Shown: positions 23,164-33,583, counted from the first letter of the stretch. The stretch: 41,787 bases of DNA from Sporolituus thermophilus DSM 23256 (GCF_900102435.1 NZ_FNBU01000023.1:1-41787), one strand, 5' to 3'. A program made the numbers and translations. The notes: generated by a model not told the origin, from the letters alone.

Positions 23164-23799
23164 ATGAAAAAACTAGCGTTTCTTGTCATAATTGTCTTAT
23201 TATTTTCCATATTGGCAAGTCCGTTCGCCCAGGCCGGCGATTACCGCCTGGGACCTATGGACGTGTTAAATATCGGCGTCTGGGGCTATGAAGAGCTCCA
23301 AATTGAACAGCTGGCCATCCGGCCTGACGGGAAGATCGCCTTTCCGCTTGTCGGCGAGGTCCAGGCGGCGGGGCTCACGCCAGGCGAGCTGGCGGACGCG
23401 TTGGCGCAGGGCCTAAGCGCGTATGTGAAGGACCCGAAAGTGACGGTAAATGTCCTGAAATTCCGCACTACCCGCGTGTATGTGCTGGGCGAAGTGCCTA
23501 AGCCCGGCCTGTACGAACTGGAAAAACAGCACAACCTGCTTGACGCGATCGGCGCGGCCGGCGGCTATACGAAAGACGCGGCCAAGAAGAAGGTACATAT
23601 TATCCGCAAGGACAAGCCTAACGAGGTATACAAAGTTGACCTGGTAAGGCTGCTCAACCATGGCGACCTGACGCAAAACTATGCGCTTAATGAGGGCGAC
23701 GTCGTGTACTTGAGCAAAAATAACCGCATCGACTTTGCCAAGGACATCCTGCCGTGGATTTCGGCGATGTATCAGATTAGCGAAATCCAAAACAACTAG
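23164..23799 (+). CDS. Wza-like polysaccharide export protein (periplasmic/outer-membrane)
   Basis: 211 residues. A signal peptide (KKLAFLVIIVLLFSILASPF, then AQA) precedes the poly-export domain starting YRLGPMDVLNIGVWGYEELQ, with IRPDGKIAFPLVGEV. One SLBB domain follows (TRVYVLGEVPKPGLYELEKQ). It is much shorter than E. coli Wza and has no lipobox Cys and no clear C-terminal membrane helix. It should form the export conduit or its adaptor. The ATG at 23164 is chosen because the signal peptide starts there. It begins the export set. Confidence 0.87.
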   Translation: MKKLAFLVIIVLLFSILASPFAQAGDYRLGPMDVLNIGVWGYEELQIEQLAIRPDGKIAFPLVGEVQAAGLTPGELADALAQGLSAYVKDPKVTVNVLKFRTTRVYVLGEVPKPGLYELEKQHNLLDAIGAAGGYTKDAAKKKVHIIRKDKPNEVYKVDLVRLLNHGDLTQNYALNEGDVVYLSKNNRIDFAKDILPWISAMYQISEIQNN

Positions 23800-23820
23800 A
23801 CGGGGTATGGAGGCACGACA

Positions 23821-25284
23821 GTGGAAGAAACGACGTTGGACTTACGGGATATAGTCAAGACGCTCAAAAAGCGCAGTAAGCTGATAGTGAAAGTTTTTCT
23901 GGCGGTAGTCCTTGCCGCCGCCGTGATAAGCTTCATCATCCCGCCCACCTATGAGGCGGAAACGACGCTACGGATCAAGCAACCCAAGGGCCTGGCCAAT
24001 TCGTTGCTCGGCGACCTGCCGGTAGGCAACCCCCTGGGCGCCAAGCTCCTCATGTCCACCTACGCGGAGATCTTAAAGAGCCGCACCGTCGTCCAGGCGG
24101 TCATTGATAAGACGCAGGCCGACAAAGAAGAACCGCCGACCTATGAGGACATGCTCAAACGCATTACCACCCAGCCGGTCAAGGACACGGAAATACTTAA
24201 CGTCAAAGTGCAGGCCAAGTCGCCGGAAGAAGCGCAGTTGGTGGCCAACACCCTGGTCGAGACGTTCATCGACCGCCTGACGACACTGGTGCGGTCGGAA
24301 CAGTCGACGGTGCGCGAGTTTATCGGCGGCCGCCTGGAAGAGGCAAAAAAAGAGCTGGAGCGCGCCGAAGCCGCCCTGGAACGCTACAAGCGCGAACAGA
24401 AAATCGTGGCGCCGGCGGACGAGACCAAAGCGCTCGTCGACAAGCTGGCGGCGGTTGACAAATTGGCCGCGGACAACGACATCGCCCTGGCGGCCGCCCA
24501 GGCCCGACTGGCGAGCGCCGAGCAGCAGCTGGGCCGGGAAAAGCCCGGCTTTATTGCCGACAGCCCTCTCATACAGCAGTACAAGACCAAGCTGGCCGAA
24601 CTGGAAGTGCAGCTGGTCAGCCTGTCGCAAAACTATACGGACAAGCACCCTAAAGTCGCCGCGGTCAAGGCGGCGATCGCCGAGACGCGCAGCAAGCTGG
24701 ACGCGGAAATCGCCAGGGTGGTCAGTGCGGAAGCGCCGTCCATGAACCCCATTCACCAGGGCCTGCTACAGGCCAAACTGCAGGCCGAGGCGGAAATCGC
24801 CGTCGGCCAGGCGCGCCAGGCGGCCATCGGTCGCATCGTCGCGGACGGCGAGCGGGAAATCGCCAAGCTGCCGGCCAAGGAGCAAGGCCTGGTGAAAGTC
24901 ATGCGGGATGTTACCGTGGCCCAGGAAATATACATCATGCTGGCCAAGCGCCATGAAGAAGCCCGCATCAGCGAGGTCATGCAGCCTACCGACGTCCAGG
25001 TGATTGATGCGGCCATCGCCCCGGAGAAGCCCATCAAACCCAAGATTGTGCTGAATATCGCGATTGCCGCGGTACTAGGACTCTTCCTGGGCGTCGGGTC
25101 GGCCTTCTTCCTGGAGTATATGAACAAGACCATCCGCACGGTCGACGACGTCAAGTACTACCTTGACCTGCCGGTGCTGGGGACCATCCCCGACTTTGAC
25201 AGTGATACAACCCCGCGCGCCAATTCCCTGGCAGACAAGTTGAAGCGATTGTTTGGCAGCAGGAAGAAGGGGGTGTCCGCATGA
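23821..25284 (+). CDS. Polysaccharide chain-length/co-polymerase protein (Wzz/GumC family)
   Basis: 487 residues. The N-terminal membrane segment (~20-40, KVFLAVVLAAAVISFIIPPT) is followed by a Wzz domain (YEAETTLRI), a long periplasmic coiled coil (~150-390) and a second membrane segment near 420 (IAIAAVLGLFLGVGSAFFLE). It controls polymer length and activates the kinase encoded next. The GTG start has GGAGG upstream. The kinase domain is separate, as in Gram-positive CpsCD, although the periplasmic part is large, as in diderm GumC. Confidence 0.9.
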   Translation: MEETTLDLRDIVKTLKKRSKLIVKVFLAVVLAAAVISFIIPPTYEAETTLRIKQPKGLANSLLGDLPVGNPLGAKLLMSTYAEILKSRTVVQAVIDKTQADKEEPPTYEDMLKRITTQPVKDTEILNVKVQAKSPEEAQLVANTLVETFIDRLTTLVRSEQSTVREFIGGRLEEAKKELERAEAALERYKREQKIVAPADETKALVDKLAAVDKLAADNDIALAAAQARLASAEQQLGREKPGFIADSPLIQQYKTKLAELEVQLVSLSQNYTDKHPKVAAVKAAIAETRSKLDAEIARVVSAEAPSMNPIHQGLLQAKLQAEAEIAVGQARQAAIGRIVADGEREIAKLPAKEQGLVKVMRDVTVAQEIYIMLAKRHEEARISEVMQPTDVQVIDAAIAPEKPIKPKIVLNIAIAAVLGLFLGVGSAFFLEYMNKTIRTVDDVKYYLDLPVLGTIPDFDSDTTPRANSLADKLKRLFGSRKKGVSA

Positions 25285-25958
25285 GCACGAAACGCAAACT
25301 GATCGTTCATGAAGATGCCAAGTCGCCCATTGCCGAAGCCTACCGGACGCTGCGCACCAATATTAACTTTGCCAAGATGGGCGGCGAGCTCAGGTCCATA
25401 TTGTTTACCAGCGCCGGACCCGGTGAAGGCAAGTCGACAACGGTAGCCAATACCGCCGTGGCCCTGGCCCAGACGGGTAAACGGATCATCATCGTTGACT
25501 GCGACCTTCGTAAGCCGGTCCAGCACAAAATATTCGGCAAGAAAAACCGGGGGGTTACCAATTACCTGGTGGAAGACACGCCAATAGACGGGCTGCTTCA
25601 GGAAACAGGCATTGAAAACCTGCTTCTCCTGCCCAGCGGGCCCATCCCGCCTAATCCGTCCGAACTCTTGGGGTCGCCCCGGATGCAGGAGCTGATCGCG
25701 TATTTGCAATCCCGGGCGGACATGGTGATAATCGACGCTCCGCCGGTAATTGCCGTAACCGACGCCTGCGTCCTGGCGTCGAAAGTCGACGGCGTCATCT
25801 TGACCATCGCTTCCGGGCTTGTCCGGCCCGAGATGGCCAAGCACGCCAAGGAACTATTAATAAAAGCCAACGGCCATATCCTGGGTGTTATTCTGAACCG
25901 GATGGAGATCGAGGAAGAACACGCCTATTATTACTATTATTATGGCAGTGAGAGATAG
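25281..25958 (+). CDS. CpsD/CapB-type bacterial tyrosine kinase
   Basis: 225 residues. Walker A SAGPGEGKSTTVANTA (~47), Walker A' IIIVDCDLRKP and Walker B MVIIDAPPV define a BY-kinase. The C-terminus has a run of six tyrosines (HAYYYYYYGSER) that is autophosphorylated in such kinases and reversed by the CpsB-type phosphatase. ATGA overlap with the upstream Wzz-like gene implies a coupled complex. It should control polymerisation and export of the polysaccharide. Confidence 0.93.
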   Translation: MSTKRKLIVHEDAKSPIAEAYRTLRTNINFAKMGGELRSILFTSAGPGEGKSTTVANTAVALAQTGKRIIIVDCDLRKPVQHKIFGKKNRGVTNYLVEDTPIDGLLQETGIENLLLLPSGPIPPNPSELLGSPRMQELIAYLQSRADMVIIDAPPVIAVTDACVLASKVDGVILTIASGLVRPEMAKHAKELLIKANGHILGVILNRMEIEEEHAYYYYYYGSER

Positions 25959-26041
25959 GCGGATTAGTTAAACTGTTTGACCAGCTTTTTTGTGCATAGT
26001 TGTGGATATTTTAGAGCGGGATTATGTGTGAGGCGATGTAA

Positions 26042-27292
26042 ATGCGAAGAAATTTTCCCATGTTGCGCAAATTTATCCTCCTGGCAGGAGACTTTGTCCT
26101 GCTGGCCGGCGCCGCATACCTGGCATTTCAGGCGGTTTTCAGCCGGGGCGCGCCGCCCGGTATGGCGGACAGCTGGCGCAATATGGTGGCGGTAATGCTG
26201 TGCGTGGCGGTAATCCTGTTCAATGTTCACGGCCTGTTCTCCCTGGCAAGAAAGAAGTTTAGCGAACTCGCAATCAGTCTTGCCGTTGCCCTGGCTAACA
26301 TATTTATCATTATTATGGCTGTAAGTTTTTTTCTGCGGGACTTTACATATTCACGCACGCTGCTTGTACTTACGTTTGCCATTCAGCTTGTCCTGCTTTT
26401 ATTGTGGAAATACCTGTTCTGGCGAATAGAGCACGCCCTTATTAGCCCCAAGGATGTTTTAATTGTTGGCACTCAGCAAGAATGCGCCAGACTGGTTGCA
26501 AAACTCCAGGCACAGCTTCACCTGAACTATAACGTGCGCTATGTTTGTACAGACTGCGAAGGTAACTCTTGGCAGAAAGCGGTAGACGACATTGACCTTG
26601 TCATTATCTGCCCGGGAACGGACGTGAGGAATAAAGCTGGTATTGTCCATTTTTGCCATAACAGGGGTAAAAGAGTCTTTTTGGTACCGGACTTTTATAC
26701 CCTGTTTGCTAGCGCCGCCGAAATGGACAAAATCGACGATATTCCCGTTTTTCGCGCGAGGTATCTTGAGCCCACGCTCGAACAGCGCATACTGAAACGG
26801 ATGCTTGACCTAACGGTTGCCGGCAGCGCTCTCTTTGCTTTGTGGCCCTTGTTTATTGTTATTGCAACTATGATTAGGCTGGATAGTCCCGGGCCGGTGA
26901 TTTACAGCCAGGTGCGCGTGGGCCGGAACGAGAAAGAGTTTAAAGTATTTAAATTCCGGACTATGCGGCAAGATGCCGAAAAATACACCGGTCCCGTGCT
27001 CGCAGCGGAAAATGATCCGCGCATTACAAGGGTTGGAAGGTTGCTGCGCGCAACCCGCCTTGATGAACTGCCTCAGCTTTTTAACGTCCTCAAAGGCGAT
27101 ATGAGCATCGTCGGGCCGCGCCCGGAACGCCCTGTGTTTGTTCGTCAGTTTAAGGAAGAAATACCGGAGTATGTTTACCGGCACAACGTAAAACCGGGCA
27201 TCACTGGTCTTGCCCAGGTATACGGAAAGTACAATACTACTCCTTATGATAAACTTATTTACGACTTATCTATATCCAGAAATTTGGCATAA
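26042..27292 (+). CDS. Initiating sugar-phosphate transferase (WbaP-like), C-terminus frameshifted
   Basis: 416 residues. Several N-terminal membrane helices and a CoA-binding-like segment (KDVLIVGTQQECARLVAKLQ) precede the catalytic bacterial sugar-transferase domain: KRMLDLTVAGSALFAL, FKVFKFRTM, RLDELPQLFNVLKGDMSIVG, PRPERP and VKPGITGLAQVYGKYNT. It loads the first sugar phosphate onto undecaprenyl phosphate. The frame stops at RNLA, but another frame continues from 27292 to 27417 with the expected family tail TDLVIMLQTVRVLVSK. A single missing base near 27291 explains this. The catalytic core is intact, so activity may survive. Confidence 0.9.
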   Translation: MRRNFPMLRKFILLAGDFVLLAGAAYLAFQAVFSRGAPPGMADSWRNMVAVMLCVAVILFNVHGLFSLARKKFSELAISLAVALANIFIIIMAVSFFLRDFTYSRTLLVLTFAIQLVLLLLWKYLFWRIEHALISPKDVLIVGTQQECARLVAKLQAQLHLNYNVRYVCTDCEGNSWQKAVDDIDLVIICPGTDVRNKAGIVHFCHNRGKRVFLVPDFYTLFASAAEMDKIDDIPVFRARYLEPTLEQRILKRMLDLTVAGSALFALWPLFIVIATMIRLDSPGPVIYSQVRVGRNEKEFKVFKFRTMRQDAEKYTGPVLAAENDPRITRVGRLLRATRLDELPQLFNVLKGDMSIVGPRPERPVFVRQFKEEIPEYVYRHNVKPGITGLAQVYGKYNTTPYDKLIYDLSISRNLA

Positions 27293-27459
27293 TAACTGAC
27301 CTCGTGATTATGCTGCAGACAGTAAGGGTGCTTGTCAGCAAAAGCAGCACTGAGGGAGTTAACGTGAGGCGCCCCAAAGTCAATCTAGCGAAGTATCAAG
27401 TTGAGCGGATAGGGTGAAAAAGTGAACTGGATATTACTGGTTTGAAGGAGCATACTGAC

Positions 27460-28302
27460 ATGCCTAAAGTTCTCATCACCGGCGCCAACGGCCAGCTGGG
27501 TCGGGCCCTGCAAAGACAATTCAGCGGTAAATACGCACTTGTACTCTGCGATTTGTCGGAGCTCAATATAACCAGTTTCACTGCCTGTCGTGATGCTGTC
27601 CGGACGTACAGGCCGGACATTATCATCAATGCCGCCGCTTACACCAATGTCGAGCGGGCCGAAGACGAGCCTGACGCCGCTTATGCCGTTAATGCTATTG
27701 GCGCGCACAACTTAGCGCTTGCCTGCCGGGAGAGTGGAACAAAACTTGTCCACATCAGTACCGACTACATTTTCGACGGCGAAAAAGGCGCAGCCTATGG
27801 GGAATATGACTCTCCCAACCCCTTGTCAGTCTATGGCAAAAGCAAGCATTTGGGCGAGCAACTAATCCGCGACACCGGTGGCCGCTACTTTATCGTCCGT
27901 ACCGCCTGGCTGTACGGCGACGGACACAACTTCGTCCGCACCATGCTCCGCTTAGCTAATGAGCGTACGGAAATTTCGGTAGTTGCTGACCAGCACGGCA
28001 CCCCCACCTATGCGGCTGATTTGGCCAAGTTTATCGAACAACTCATGCATACCAAATACTACGGCATCTACCATGTCACTAATGCTGGCAGCTGCACCTG
28101 GTATGAATTTGCCTGCAAAATATTTGAATATGCTGGCAAAAAAGTATCCGTGCGTCCGATAAAAACGGAAGACTATCCAACAAAAGCCAGGCGGCCACGC
28201 TATTCCGTACTGGATAATTACATGCTTAAACTCCGTGGTTTTGATGCTTTGCGCCCGTGGGAAGAGGCGCTCAAAGACTACATAGCAAATGACTGCCAAT
28301 AA
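27460..28302 (+). CDS. rfbD: dTDP-4-dehydrorhamnose reductase
   Basis: 280 residues. The NAD(P) motif LITGANGQLGRALQRQF and the sequences NAAAYTNVERAEDEP, STDYIFDG, NPLSVYGKSKHLGEQ (Tyr-x3-Lys) and VRTAWLYG are typical of RmlD. It catalyses the last step to dTDP-L-rhamnose. The ATG at 27460 follows GAAGGAG; the upstream TTG would remove that site. It is the first of four rhamnose genes in the order D-B-A-C. Confidence 0.94.
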   Translation: MPKVLITGANGQLGRALQRQFSGKYALVLCDLSELNITSFTACRDAVRTYRPDIIINAAAYTNVERAEDEPDAAYAVNAIGAHNLALACRESGTKLVHISTDYIFDGEKGAAYGEYDSPNPLSVYGKSKHLGEQLIRDTGGRYFIVRTAWLYGDGHNFVRTMLRLANERTEISVVADQHGTPTYAADLAKFIEQLMHTKYYGIYHVTNAGSCTWYEFACKIFEYAGKKVSVRPIKTEDYPTKARRPRYSVLDNYMLKLRGFDALRPWEEALKDYIANDCQ

Positions 28303-28317
28303 TTGCGGAGGTAGATG

Positions 28318-29382
28318 ATGAAGATTATCCTCGTCACCGGCGGCGCCGGCTTTATCGGTTCTAACTTCGTCCGCTATATACTTAGCACCTACAAAGATAT
28401 ATCTATTATTAACCTGGACAAGCTTACTTACGCCGGCAACCTCGATTCTCTGGCCGACGTAATGGAAGAATCGCGCCACATATTTGTCCGGGGCGGCATC
28501 GAGGATCGCTCGCTGGTCGAGTATCTATTAACTCAATATCGTCCGCAGGCTGTCGTAAACTTTGCCGCTGAGTCCCATGTCGACCGTTCTATCGACGGCC
28601 CGGACGCCTTCATCCAAACCAATATCGTAGGCACATTTCAACTACTTGAAGCAGTCCGCAGTTGCTGGCAGGCTCTGCCGGCAGAGGAAAGGGAACAATT
28701 CCGCTTCCTCCACGTTTCTACTGACGAAGTTTATGGTTCATTAGGCGCAGATGGCTACTTCACCGAAGACACCCCTTATGCGCCCAACTCACCCTATTCT
28801 GCCTCCAAGGCCGCATCCGATCACCTGGTGCGCGCCTGGTGCCATACTTATGGTGTACCTGTTCTAACCACTAACTGTTCCAACAACTACGGGCCCTATC
28901 AGTTCCCCGAAAAGCTTATTCCCCTCATGATCCTCAACGCCCTTGACGGCAAGCCGTTGCCTGTTTATGGCGATGGGCAAAACGTGCGTGACTGGCTGTA
29001 CGTCCTAGACCACTGCCGAGCCATCGACACCGTCCTTCGGCACGGCCGGCCGGGCGAAACATATAATATCGGCGGTAATAACGAAAAGACCAACCTGGAA
29101 GTTGTTCATATTATCTGCGACATCCTGGACGAAATACAGCCTAGGCCAGACGGCGCGTCATACCGCTCCCAAATAACCTTCGTCCGGGATCGGCCTGGTC
29201 ATGACCGGCGCTACGCCATCGACGCGTCCAAAATAAAGCGTGAACTGGGCTGGCAGCCTCAAGAAACATTTGCTACCGGGATCAAAAAGACGATTATGTG
29301 GTACTTGGTCAACCGAAATTGGTGCGACCGTGTCACCGACGGCAGTTACCGCCGCGAACGTCTGGGCCTTGGTAATAAATAG
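28318..29382 (+). CDS. rfbB: dTDP-glucose 4,6-dehydratase
   Basis: 354 residues. [61 protein letters not shown] (Tyr-x3-Lys) and [20 protein letters not shown] are the RmlB hallmarks. It forms dTDP-4-keto-6-deoxyglucose. Two ATGs are adjacent; the second (28318) has better spacing from GGAGGT. It is 15 bases behind rfbD. Confidence 0.95.
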   Translation: MKIILVTGGAGFIGSNFVRYILSTYKDISIINLDKLTYAGNLDSLADVMEESRHIFVRGGIEDRSLVEYLLTQYRPQAVVNFAAESHVDRSIDGPDAFIQTNIVGTFQLLEAVRSCWQALPAEEREQFRFLHVSTDEVYGSLGADGYFTEDTPYAPNSPYSASKAASDHLVRAWCHTYGVPVLTTNCSNNYGPYQFPEKLIPLMILNALDGKPLPVYGDGQNVRDWLYVLDHCRAIDTVLRHGRPGETYNIGGNNEKTNLEVVHIICDILDEIQPRPDGASYRSQITFVRDRPGHDRRYAIDASKIKRELGWQPQETFATGIKKTIMWYLVNRNWCDRVTDGSYRRERLGLGNK

Positions 29383-29414
29383 GAGGTTTTAAATTCAATT
29401 TTTAGAGGTGCCCT

Positions 29415-30299
29415 ATGACCAGAAAAGGCATAATTCTAGCCGGCGGCTCCGGCACCCGGCTGTATCCCTTGACGCGGGCAGTGAGTAAACAGCTTATGCC
29501 GGTCTATGATAAGCCGATGATTTATTACCCTCTGACTACCCTTATGCTCGCCGGGATCCGCGATATACTGGTTATAACTACTCCTAATGATAAACACTTG
29601 TTCAACGAACTTTTAGGTGACGGCAGTCAGTGGGGGATAAACATAAGTTACGCCGTTCAGCCCAGCCCTGACGGCCTTGCTCAGGCTTTTATCATCGGTA
29701 AGGACTTTGTCGGCAACAATAGCAGCGCTCTTATTCTTGGCGATAACATTTTCTATGGGCATAGCCTAACTGAGCATCTGCGCCGGGCAATGACAAGGCA
29801 AGAAGGCGCGACCGTTTTTGCTTATTGGGTAGCCGACGCCGAGCGCTACGGCGTGGTAGAGTTTGACCAGGACGGCAAGGCGGTCAGCATCGAGGAAAAA
29901 CCTAAGCAGCCAAAATCCAATTATGCTGTCACCGGCTTATATTTCTACGATAACAGCGTTATTGACATTGCCGCTAATCTCAAACCCTCAGCCCGGGGCG
30001 AGCTGGAGATTACCGATGTTAACCGAGTATATTTGGAAAAAGGTATGCTCAATGTCGAAATCCTCGGCCGCGGCTATGCTTGGCTGGATACGGGAACGCA
30101 TGAGTCGCTATTAGATGCGGCCAATTATATTGAAACTATCCAAAAGCGGCAGGGCCTCATGATCGCTTGTCCGGAAGAAATTGCCTATCGCATGGGCTAT
30201 ATAGACGCGGATAAACTAGCTGCTTTAGCTGATCCACACAGGAAAAACGGCTATGGACAATACCTCTTCAATTTGCTAAAAGGGGGCGGGCAGTTGTGA
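29415..30299 (+). CDS. rfbA: Glucose-1-phosphate thymidylyltransferase
   Basis: 294 residues. [40 protein letters not shown] and [16 protein letters not shown] are diagnostic of RmlA. It makes dTDP-glucose and is usually feedback-inhibited by dTDP-rhamnose. It overlaps rfbC by four bases. Confidence 0.95.
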   Translation: MTRKGIILAGGSGTRLYPLTRAVSKQLMPVYDKPMIYYPLTTLMLAGIRDILVITTPNDKHLFNELLGDGSQWGINISYAVQPSPDGLAQAFIIGKDFVGNNSSALILGDNIFYGHSLTEHLRRAMTRQEGATVFAYWVADAERYGVVEFDQDGKAVSIEEKPKQPKSNYAVTGLYFYDNSVIDIAANLKPSARGELEITDVNRVYLEKGMLNVEILGRGYAWLDTGTHESLLDAANYIETIQKRQGLMIACPEEIAYRMGYIDADKLAALADPHRKNGYGQYLFNLLKGGGQL

Positions 30300-30850
30300 A
30301 AGTGACAGAAACAAAGCTACCAGGCGTTCTCCTCATCGAACCTGATGTGTATGAAGATAGTCGAGGTTATTTCCTTGAAACATGGAATGCGGCCCGTTAT
30401 AAACAGTACGGCCTGCCGGAAAAGTTTGTTCAGGACAACCTTTCCTTTTCCCGCCGAGGTGTACTCAGGGGCCTGCATTTTCAAAACCCCAACCCCCAAG
30501 GTAAGCTGGTATATGTCATTCAGGGCGAGGTATTCGACGTTGCCGTGGACATCCGGCCTGGTTCACCGACCTTTGGCCAGTGGGTGGGAGTTACGCTGTC
30601 TTCTGATAATAAGCGCCAGCTCTACATCCCGGAAGGCTTTGCTCACGGTTTTTGCGTCATGAGTGAAGCGGCATTGTTTGCTTATAAATGCACGGATTTT
30701 TATAATCCAAAGGCCGAGGGCGGCATTATCTGGAATGATCCGGATATTGGCATAGAGTGGCCGGTACAGGAACCAGTGCTGAACGAGAAAGACAAAGCAT
30801 GTCCGCACCTGAGGGACATTCCCCCGGAGAGGCTGGTGTGGTATATATAG
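30296..30850 (+). CDS. rfbC: dTDP-4-dehydrorhamnose 3,5-epimerase
   Basis: 184 residues of the RmlC cupin family. [19 protein letters not shown] holds the catalytic His, followed by [17 protein letters not shown] and [15 protein letters not shown]. It starts at GTG with GGGGGCGG upstream and overlaps rfbA. It completes the dTDP-L-rhamnose set. Confidence 0.94.
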   Translation: MKVTETKLPGVLLIEPDVYEDSRGYFLETWNAARYKQYGLPEKFVQDNLSFSRRGVLRGLHFQNPNPQGKLVYVIQGEVFDVAVDIRPGSPTFGQWVGVTLSSDNKRQLYIPEGFAHGFCVMSEAALFAYKCTDFYNPKAEGGIIWNDPDIGIEWPVQEPVLNEKDKACPHLRDIPPERLVWYI

Positions 30851-30896
30851 AGCATAAATTTGTAAAACCGTGTCTTGAAAACGGAGGATACACTGC

Positions 30897-32198
30897 GTGG
30901 GTTATAGTTTTTCTAGGCAGTTTATAAAAAATGTTTTTTCCGGTCCATTTAAAATTATATTAAATGCCATTATTGTTTTTTTTTCCTATAGATATTTTTT
31001 GAATACATTTGGATCTGAAAAGTATTCAGTATGGCTTTTATTGGCAATTATTATTGATTTGAGTAGAATGGGTAACCTCGGTGTCAGTGATGTCCTTATA
31101 AATTATATCGCAGAAGCCCGACAAAAAGACGACAATAAAAATCTTTGTTTTTATTTTTCTACTAGCTTATCGATAGTCTCTTTTTTTCTAATCTGCACCG
31201 GAGTAATTCTATGGAGCATTCGTGATTTCATACCGGTGTTTTTAAACGTAACTTCTGCCTATATTCCACTATTCAACGAATTATATTTGAATGTGATAAT
31301 ACTTTCTTTTTTAATCGTATTACTGGAGATTTTATTGGTTGTACTATATGGTTTGGGTAGGGCCGATCTAGCGAACTACTATCAGGCTATAGGCGTATTC
31401 GCCGGGACATTACTGTCAATTTTATTTATATATTTAGGGTTCGATATCTTTGGATTATTTACTGGCAATTTGATCGGTACTATAGGCGTTATAGTTATTT
31501 CATTGCGGAATATATATAATCAGCTTGGATATTTTCCGTTTCGGTTAACTTCTGTTAAGCTATCGACAGCAAAGGATATTATTCAAAATAGCATCTACAT
31601 GTTTACTGTTTCTATAATTAATTTATTGTTTCTTCCCGTCGGGAAAATCCTTGTATCCAAATATATAGGTACTGTAGAGGTAGTCTGCTTTGATCTGACT
31701 TTCAAAATAGGATTTCAGATCAGAAGCTTTTTTGATATAGCGCTAAAGGCTTTAGCGGCGGAAGTTAGTTCAATAAAAAATGACTATCAAAAACTAAAAT
31801 ATGTATTCACAAAAATTTATAAATATCTTTTTTTAATTGCAGTGCCTATTTATATGGTCACTCTCATCTTTTCTAAAGAAATACTTACTTTTTGGTTATC
31901 TAACTTGTATTTCCCACTAATTAATGAGTCGTTCAGAATTATACAATCAGCGTTTGCTATTAATCTTTTTGCTGTACCTGTATACTACTTTTTTTTGGGA
32001 AACGGAAGTTTTAAAATTTTATTAGGGGGATATATGGTACAGTCCGCTGTGGCTTTTGGTTTAGCGCTGATTTATTTCATCGTTTTAAACGGAAATTTTT
32101 ATACGACTTATCTTTATATTTGTTTTACTTCGATGGTTTTAGCTGCCATATATTTAGGTATAATGTTCACAAGAGACATTCAAAAAGTCAAATTCTGA
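30897..32198 (+). CDS. wzx: Wzx-type polysaccharide flippase (MATE/MOP superfamily)
   Basis: 433 residues, strongly hydrophobic, with about 12 membrane segments and the MOP-like opening (NVFSGPFKIILNAIIVFFSY, then LNTFGSEKYSVWLLL). It moves lipid-linked repeat units across the inner membrane. It starts at GTG with GGAGGA upstream. From here the DNA becomes very AT-rich, which marks the left edge of the variable block. Confidence 0.85.
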   Translation: MGYSFSRQFIKNVFSGPFKIILNAIIVFFSYRYFLNTFGSEKYSVWLLLAIIIDLSRMGNLGVSDVLINYIAEARQKDDNKNLCFYFSTSLSIVSFFLICTGVILWSIRDFIPVFLNVTSAYIPLFNELYLNVIILSFLIVLLEILLVVLYGLGRADLANYYQAIGVFAGTLLSILFIYLGFDIFGLFTGNLIGTIGVIVISLRNIYNQLGYFPFRLTSVKLSTAKDIIQNSIYMFTVSIINLLFLPVGKILVSKYIGTVEVVCFDLTFKIGFQIRSFFDIALKALAAEVSSIKNDYQKLKYVFTKIYKYLFLIAVPIYMVTLIFSKEILTFWLSNLYFPLINESFRIIQSAFAINLFAVPVYYFFLGNGSFKILLGGYMVQSAVAFGLALIYFIVLNGNFYTTYLYICFTSMVLAAIYLGIMFTRDIQKVKF

Positions 32199-32219
32199 AT
32201 TCTGAAAGGAAAGTTGCTA

Positions 32220-32906
32220 ATGCTAAATATATTTAAAAATCCAGTAACTATATGGCTAAAGTTGTATTTAGAAAGTTGGATTATTAAGTTTTCAAATAGA
32301 GATAAACATATTGAAATAGGTTATATGTCTAACGTGAAAAACTGCTTATTAGGCAAGCATAGTGTCATTTATGATAATGTCATTATGCGCAACTGCAGTT
32401 TAGGAGATTATTCTTATGTGTCTTCTAACTGTGTATTTCAAAACACAATTATTGGGAAATTTTGCTCAATCGGACCTAACGTTAGAGCTGGATTAGGGAA
32501 TCATTTGAACAACAATTTTGTTTCTACTCATCCGGCATTTTTTGTAAACGACAAGTTGTGTAAGCCAGTCATTAGTTTTGTCGATAAGACCTATCATCAA
32601 TTTCTTAAACCGATTACTATTGGAAATGATGTATGGATAGGAGCAAATGCTATTATTTTGGACGGTATATCAATCGGCGATGGGGCGATTGTAGGAGCTG
32701 GCGCTGTGGTAAACAAAGATGTGCCACCATATGCTATTGTTGCTGGTGTGCCGGCCAGGATTATTAGATATCGATTTAACCCGGAGCAGGTTGAAAGATT
32801 ATTAAAGTTACGGTGGTGGGACAAGGATGTACAATGGCTTAAAAAAAATGCTGACAAGTTTTTAAATATTGATCAATTTATTACTAGTCAAGAGCCAGCA
32901 AAATAA
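32220..32906 (+). CDS. Hexapeptide-repeat acyltransferase (CatB-related)
   Basis: 228 residues. Left-handed beta-helix repeats ([20 protein letters not shown] and [18 protein letters not shown]) and the C-terminal [13 protein letters not shown] are typical of xenobiotic/sugar O-acetyltransferases. It probably acetylates a sugar of the repeat unit. The acceptor cannot be told from sequence. The ATG at 32220 follows AAAGGA. Confidence 0.82.
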   Translation: MLNIFKNPVTIWLKLYLESWIIKFSNRDKHIEIGYMSNVKNCLLGKHSVIYDNVIMRNCSLGDYSYVSSNCVFQNTIIGKFCSIGPNVRAGLGNHLNNNFVSTHPAFFVNDKLCKPVISFVDKTYHQFLKPITIGNDVWIGANAIILDGISIGDGAIVGAGAVVNKDVPPYAIVAGVPARIIRYRFNPEQVERLLKLRWWDKDVQWLKKNADKFLNIDQFITSQEPAK

Positions 32907-32938
32907 AGGGGACAGTGTAATGCCGAGAGGAGTGCGTT

Positions 32939-33583
32939 ATGAAAAAACTTTTGTTGGATCTATGTTCTAAACTGGAGGGGAGAGGTATTCATGAAATAAT
33001 TGATAGACTAAAACTGTATTATCGATATTTGATTACAGTTTTATTCTATAAACCTTTTATCGGAGAGATGGGAAAAAAGACTGTAATTTATAGTCCTATT
33101 AGGTTCACTGGATTAAAATTCATTTATCTAGGGGCAAAGGTTACAATATTTGACGGTGCCAGAATTGAAGTGGTTGACCGCTATGGTAATCAAAGGTTCA
33201 GTCCGTGTCTTAAAATTGGGGAAGGAACCTCTATTAATCAGAACTGTCATATCACATGTGCTGAGGAAATAGTCATTGGCATGAATGTATTAATAACGGC
33301 AAATGTAACAATAACCGATATTATTCACCCTTATGATGATATTAATGTTCCAATAAGCCGGCAGCCGCTGATTACTAAAAAAGTTTACATAGGAGATGAG
33401 ACCTGTATTTATCAGAATGCCGTTATTCTCCCAGGAGCTAAAATTGGCAAGCATTGTATTATAGGGGCTAACTCGGTGGTAAATATACAAGTACCCGACT
33501 ATAGCGTTGTAGTTGGAAATCCAGCCCGTATTGTGCGTCAATATAACCAAATGCTACAAAGCTGGGAAAAAATTTACCAGTAA
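32939..33583 (+). CDS. Hexapeptide-repeat acyltransferase (WcaF/LacA-like)
   Basis: 214 residues. The N-terminal half is unlike the preceding gene. The helix repeats include LKIGEGTSINQNCHITCAEE and KVYIGDETCIYQNAVILPGA, with VVVGNPARIVRQYN at the end. It is likely a second O-acetyltransferase acting on the same polysaccharide. GAGAGGAG precedes the ATG. It lies 32 bases behind the previous gene. Confidence 0.82.
   Translation: MKKLLLDLCSKLEGRGIHEIIDRLKLYYRYLITVLFYKPFIGEMGKKTVIYSPIRFTGLKFIYLGAKVTIFDGARIEVVDRYGNQRFSPCLKIGEGTSINQNCHITCAEEIVIGMNVLITANVTITDIIHPYDDINVPISRQPLITKKVYIGDETCIYQNAVILPGAKIGKHCIIGANSVVNIQVPDYSVVVGNPARIVRQYNQMLQSWEKIYQ

Noticed and set aside
29863-30114. Plus-strand 83-residue open frame inside rfbA
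   Set aside because: It is an out-of-frame shadow of a clearly conserved RmlA sequence.
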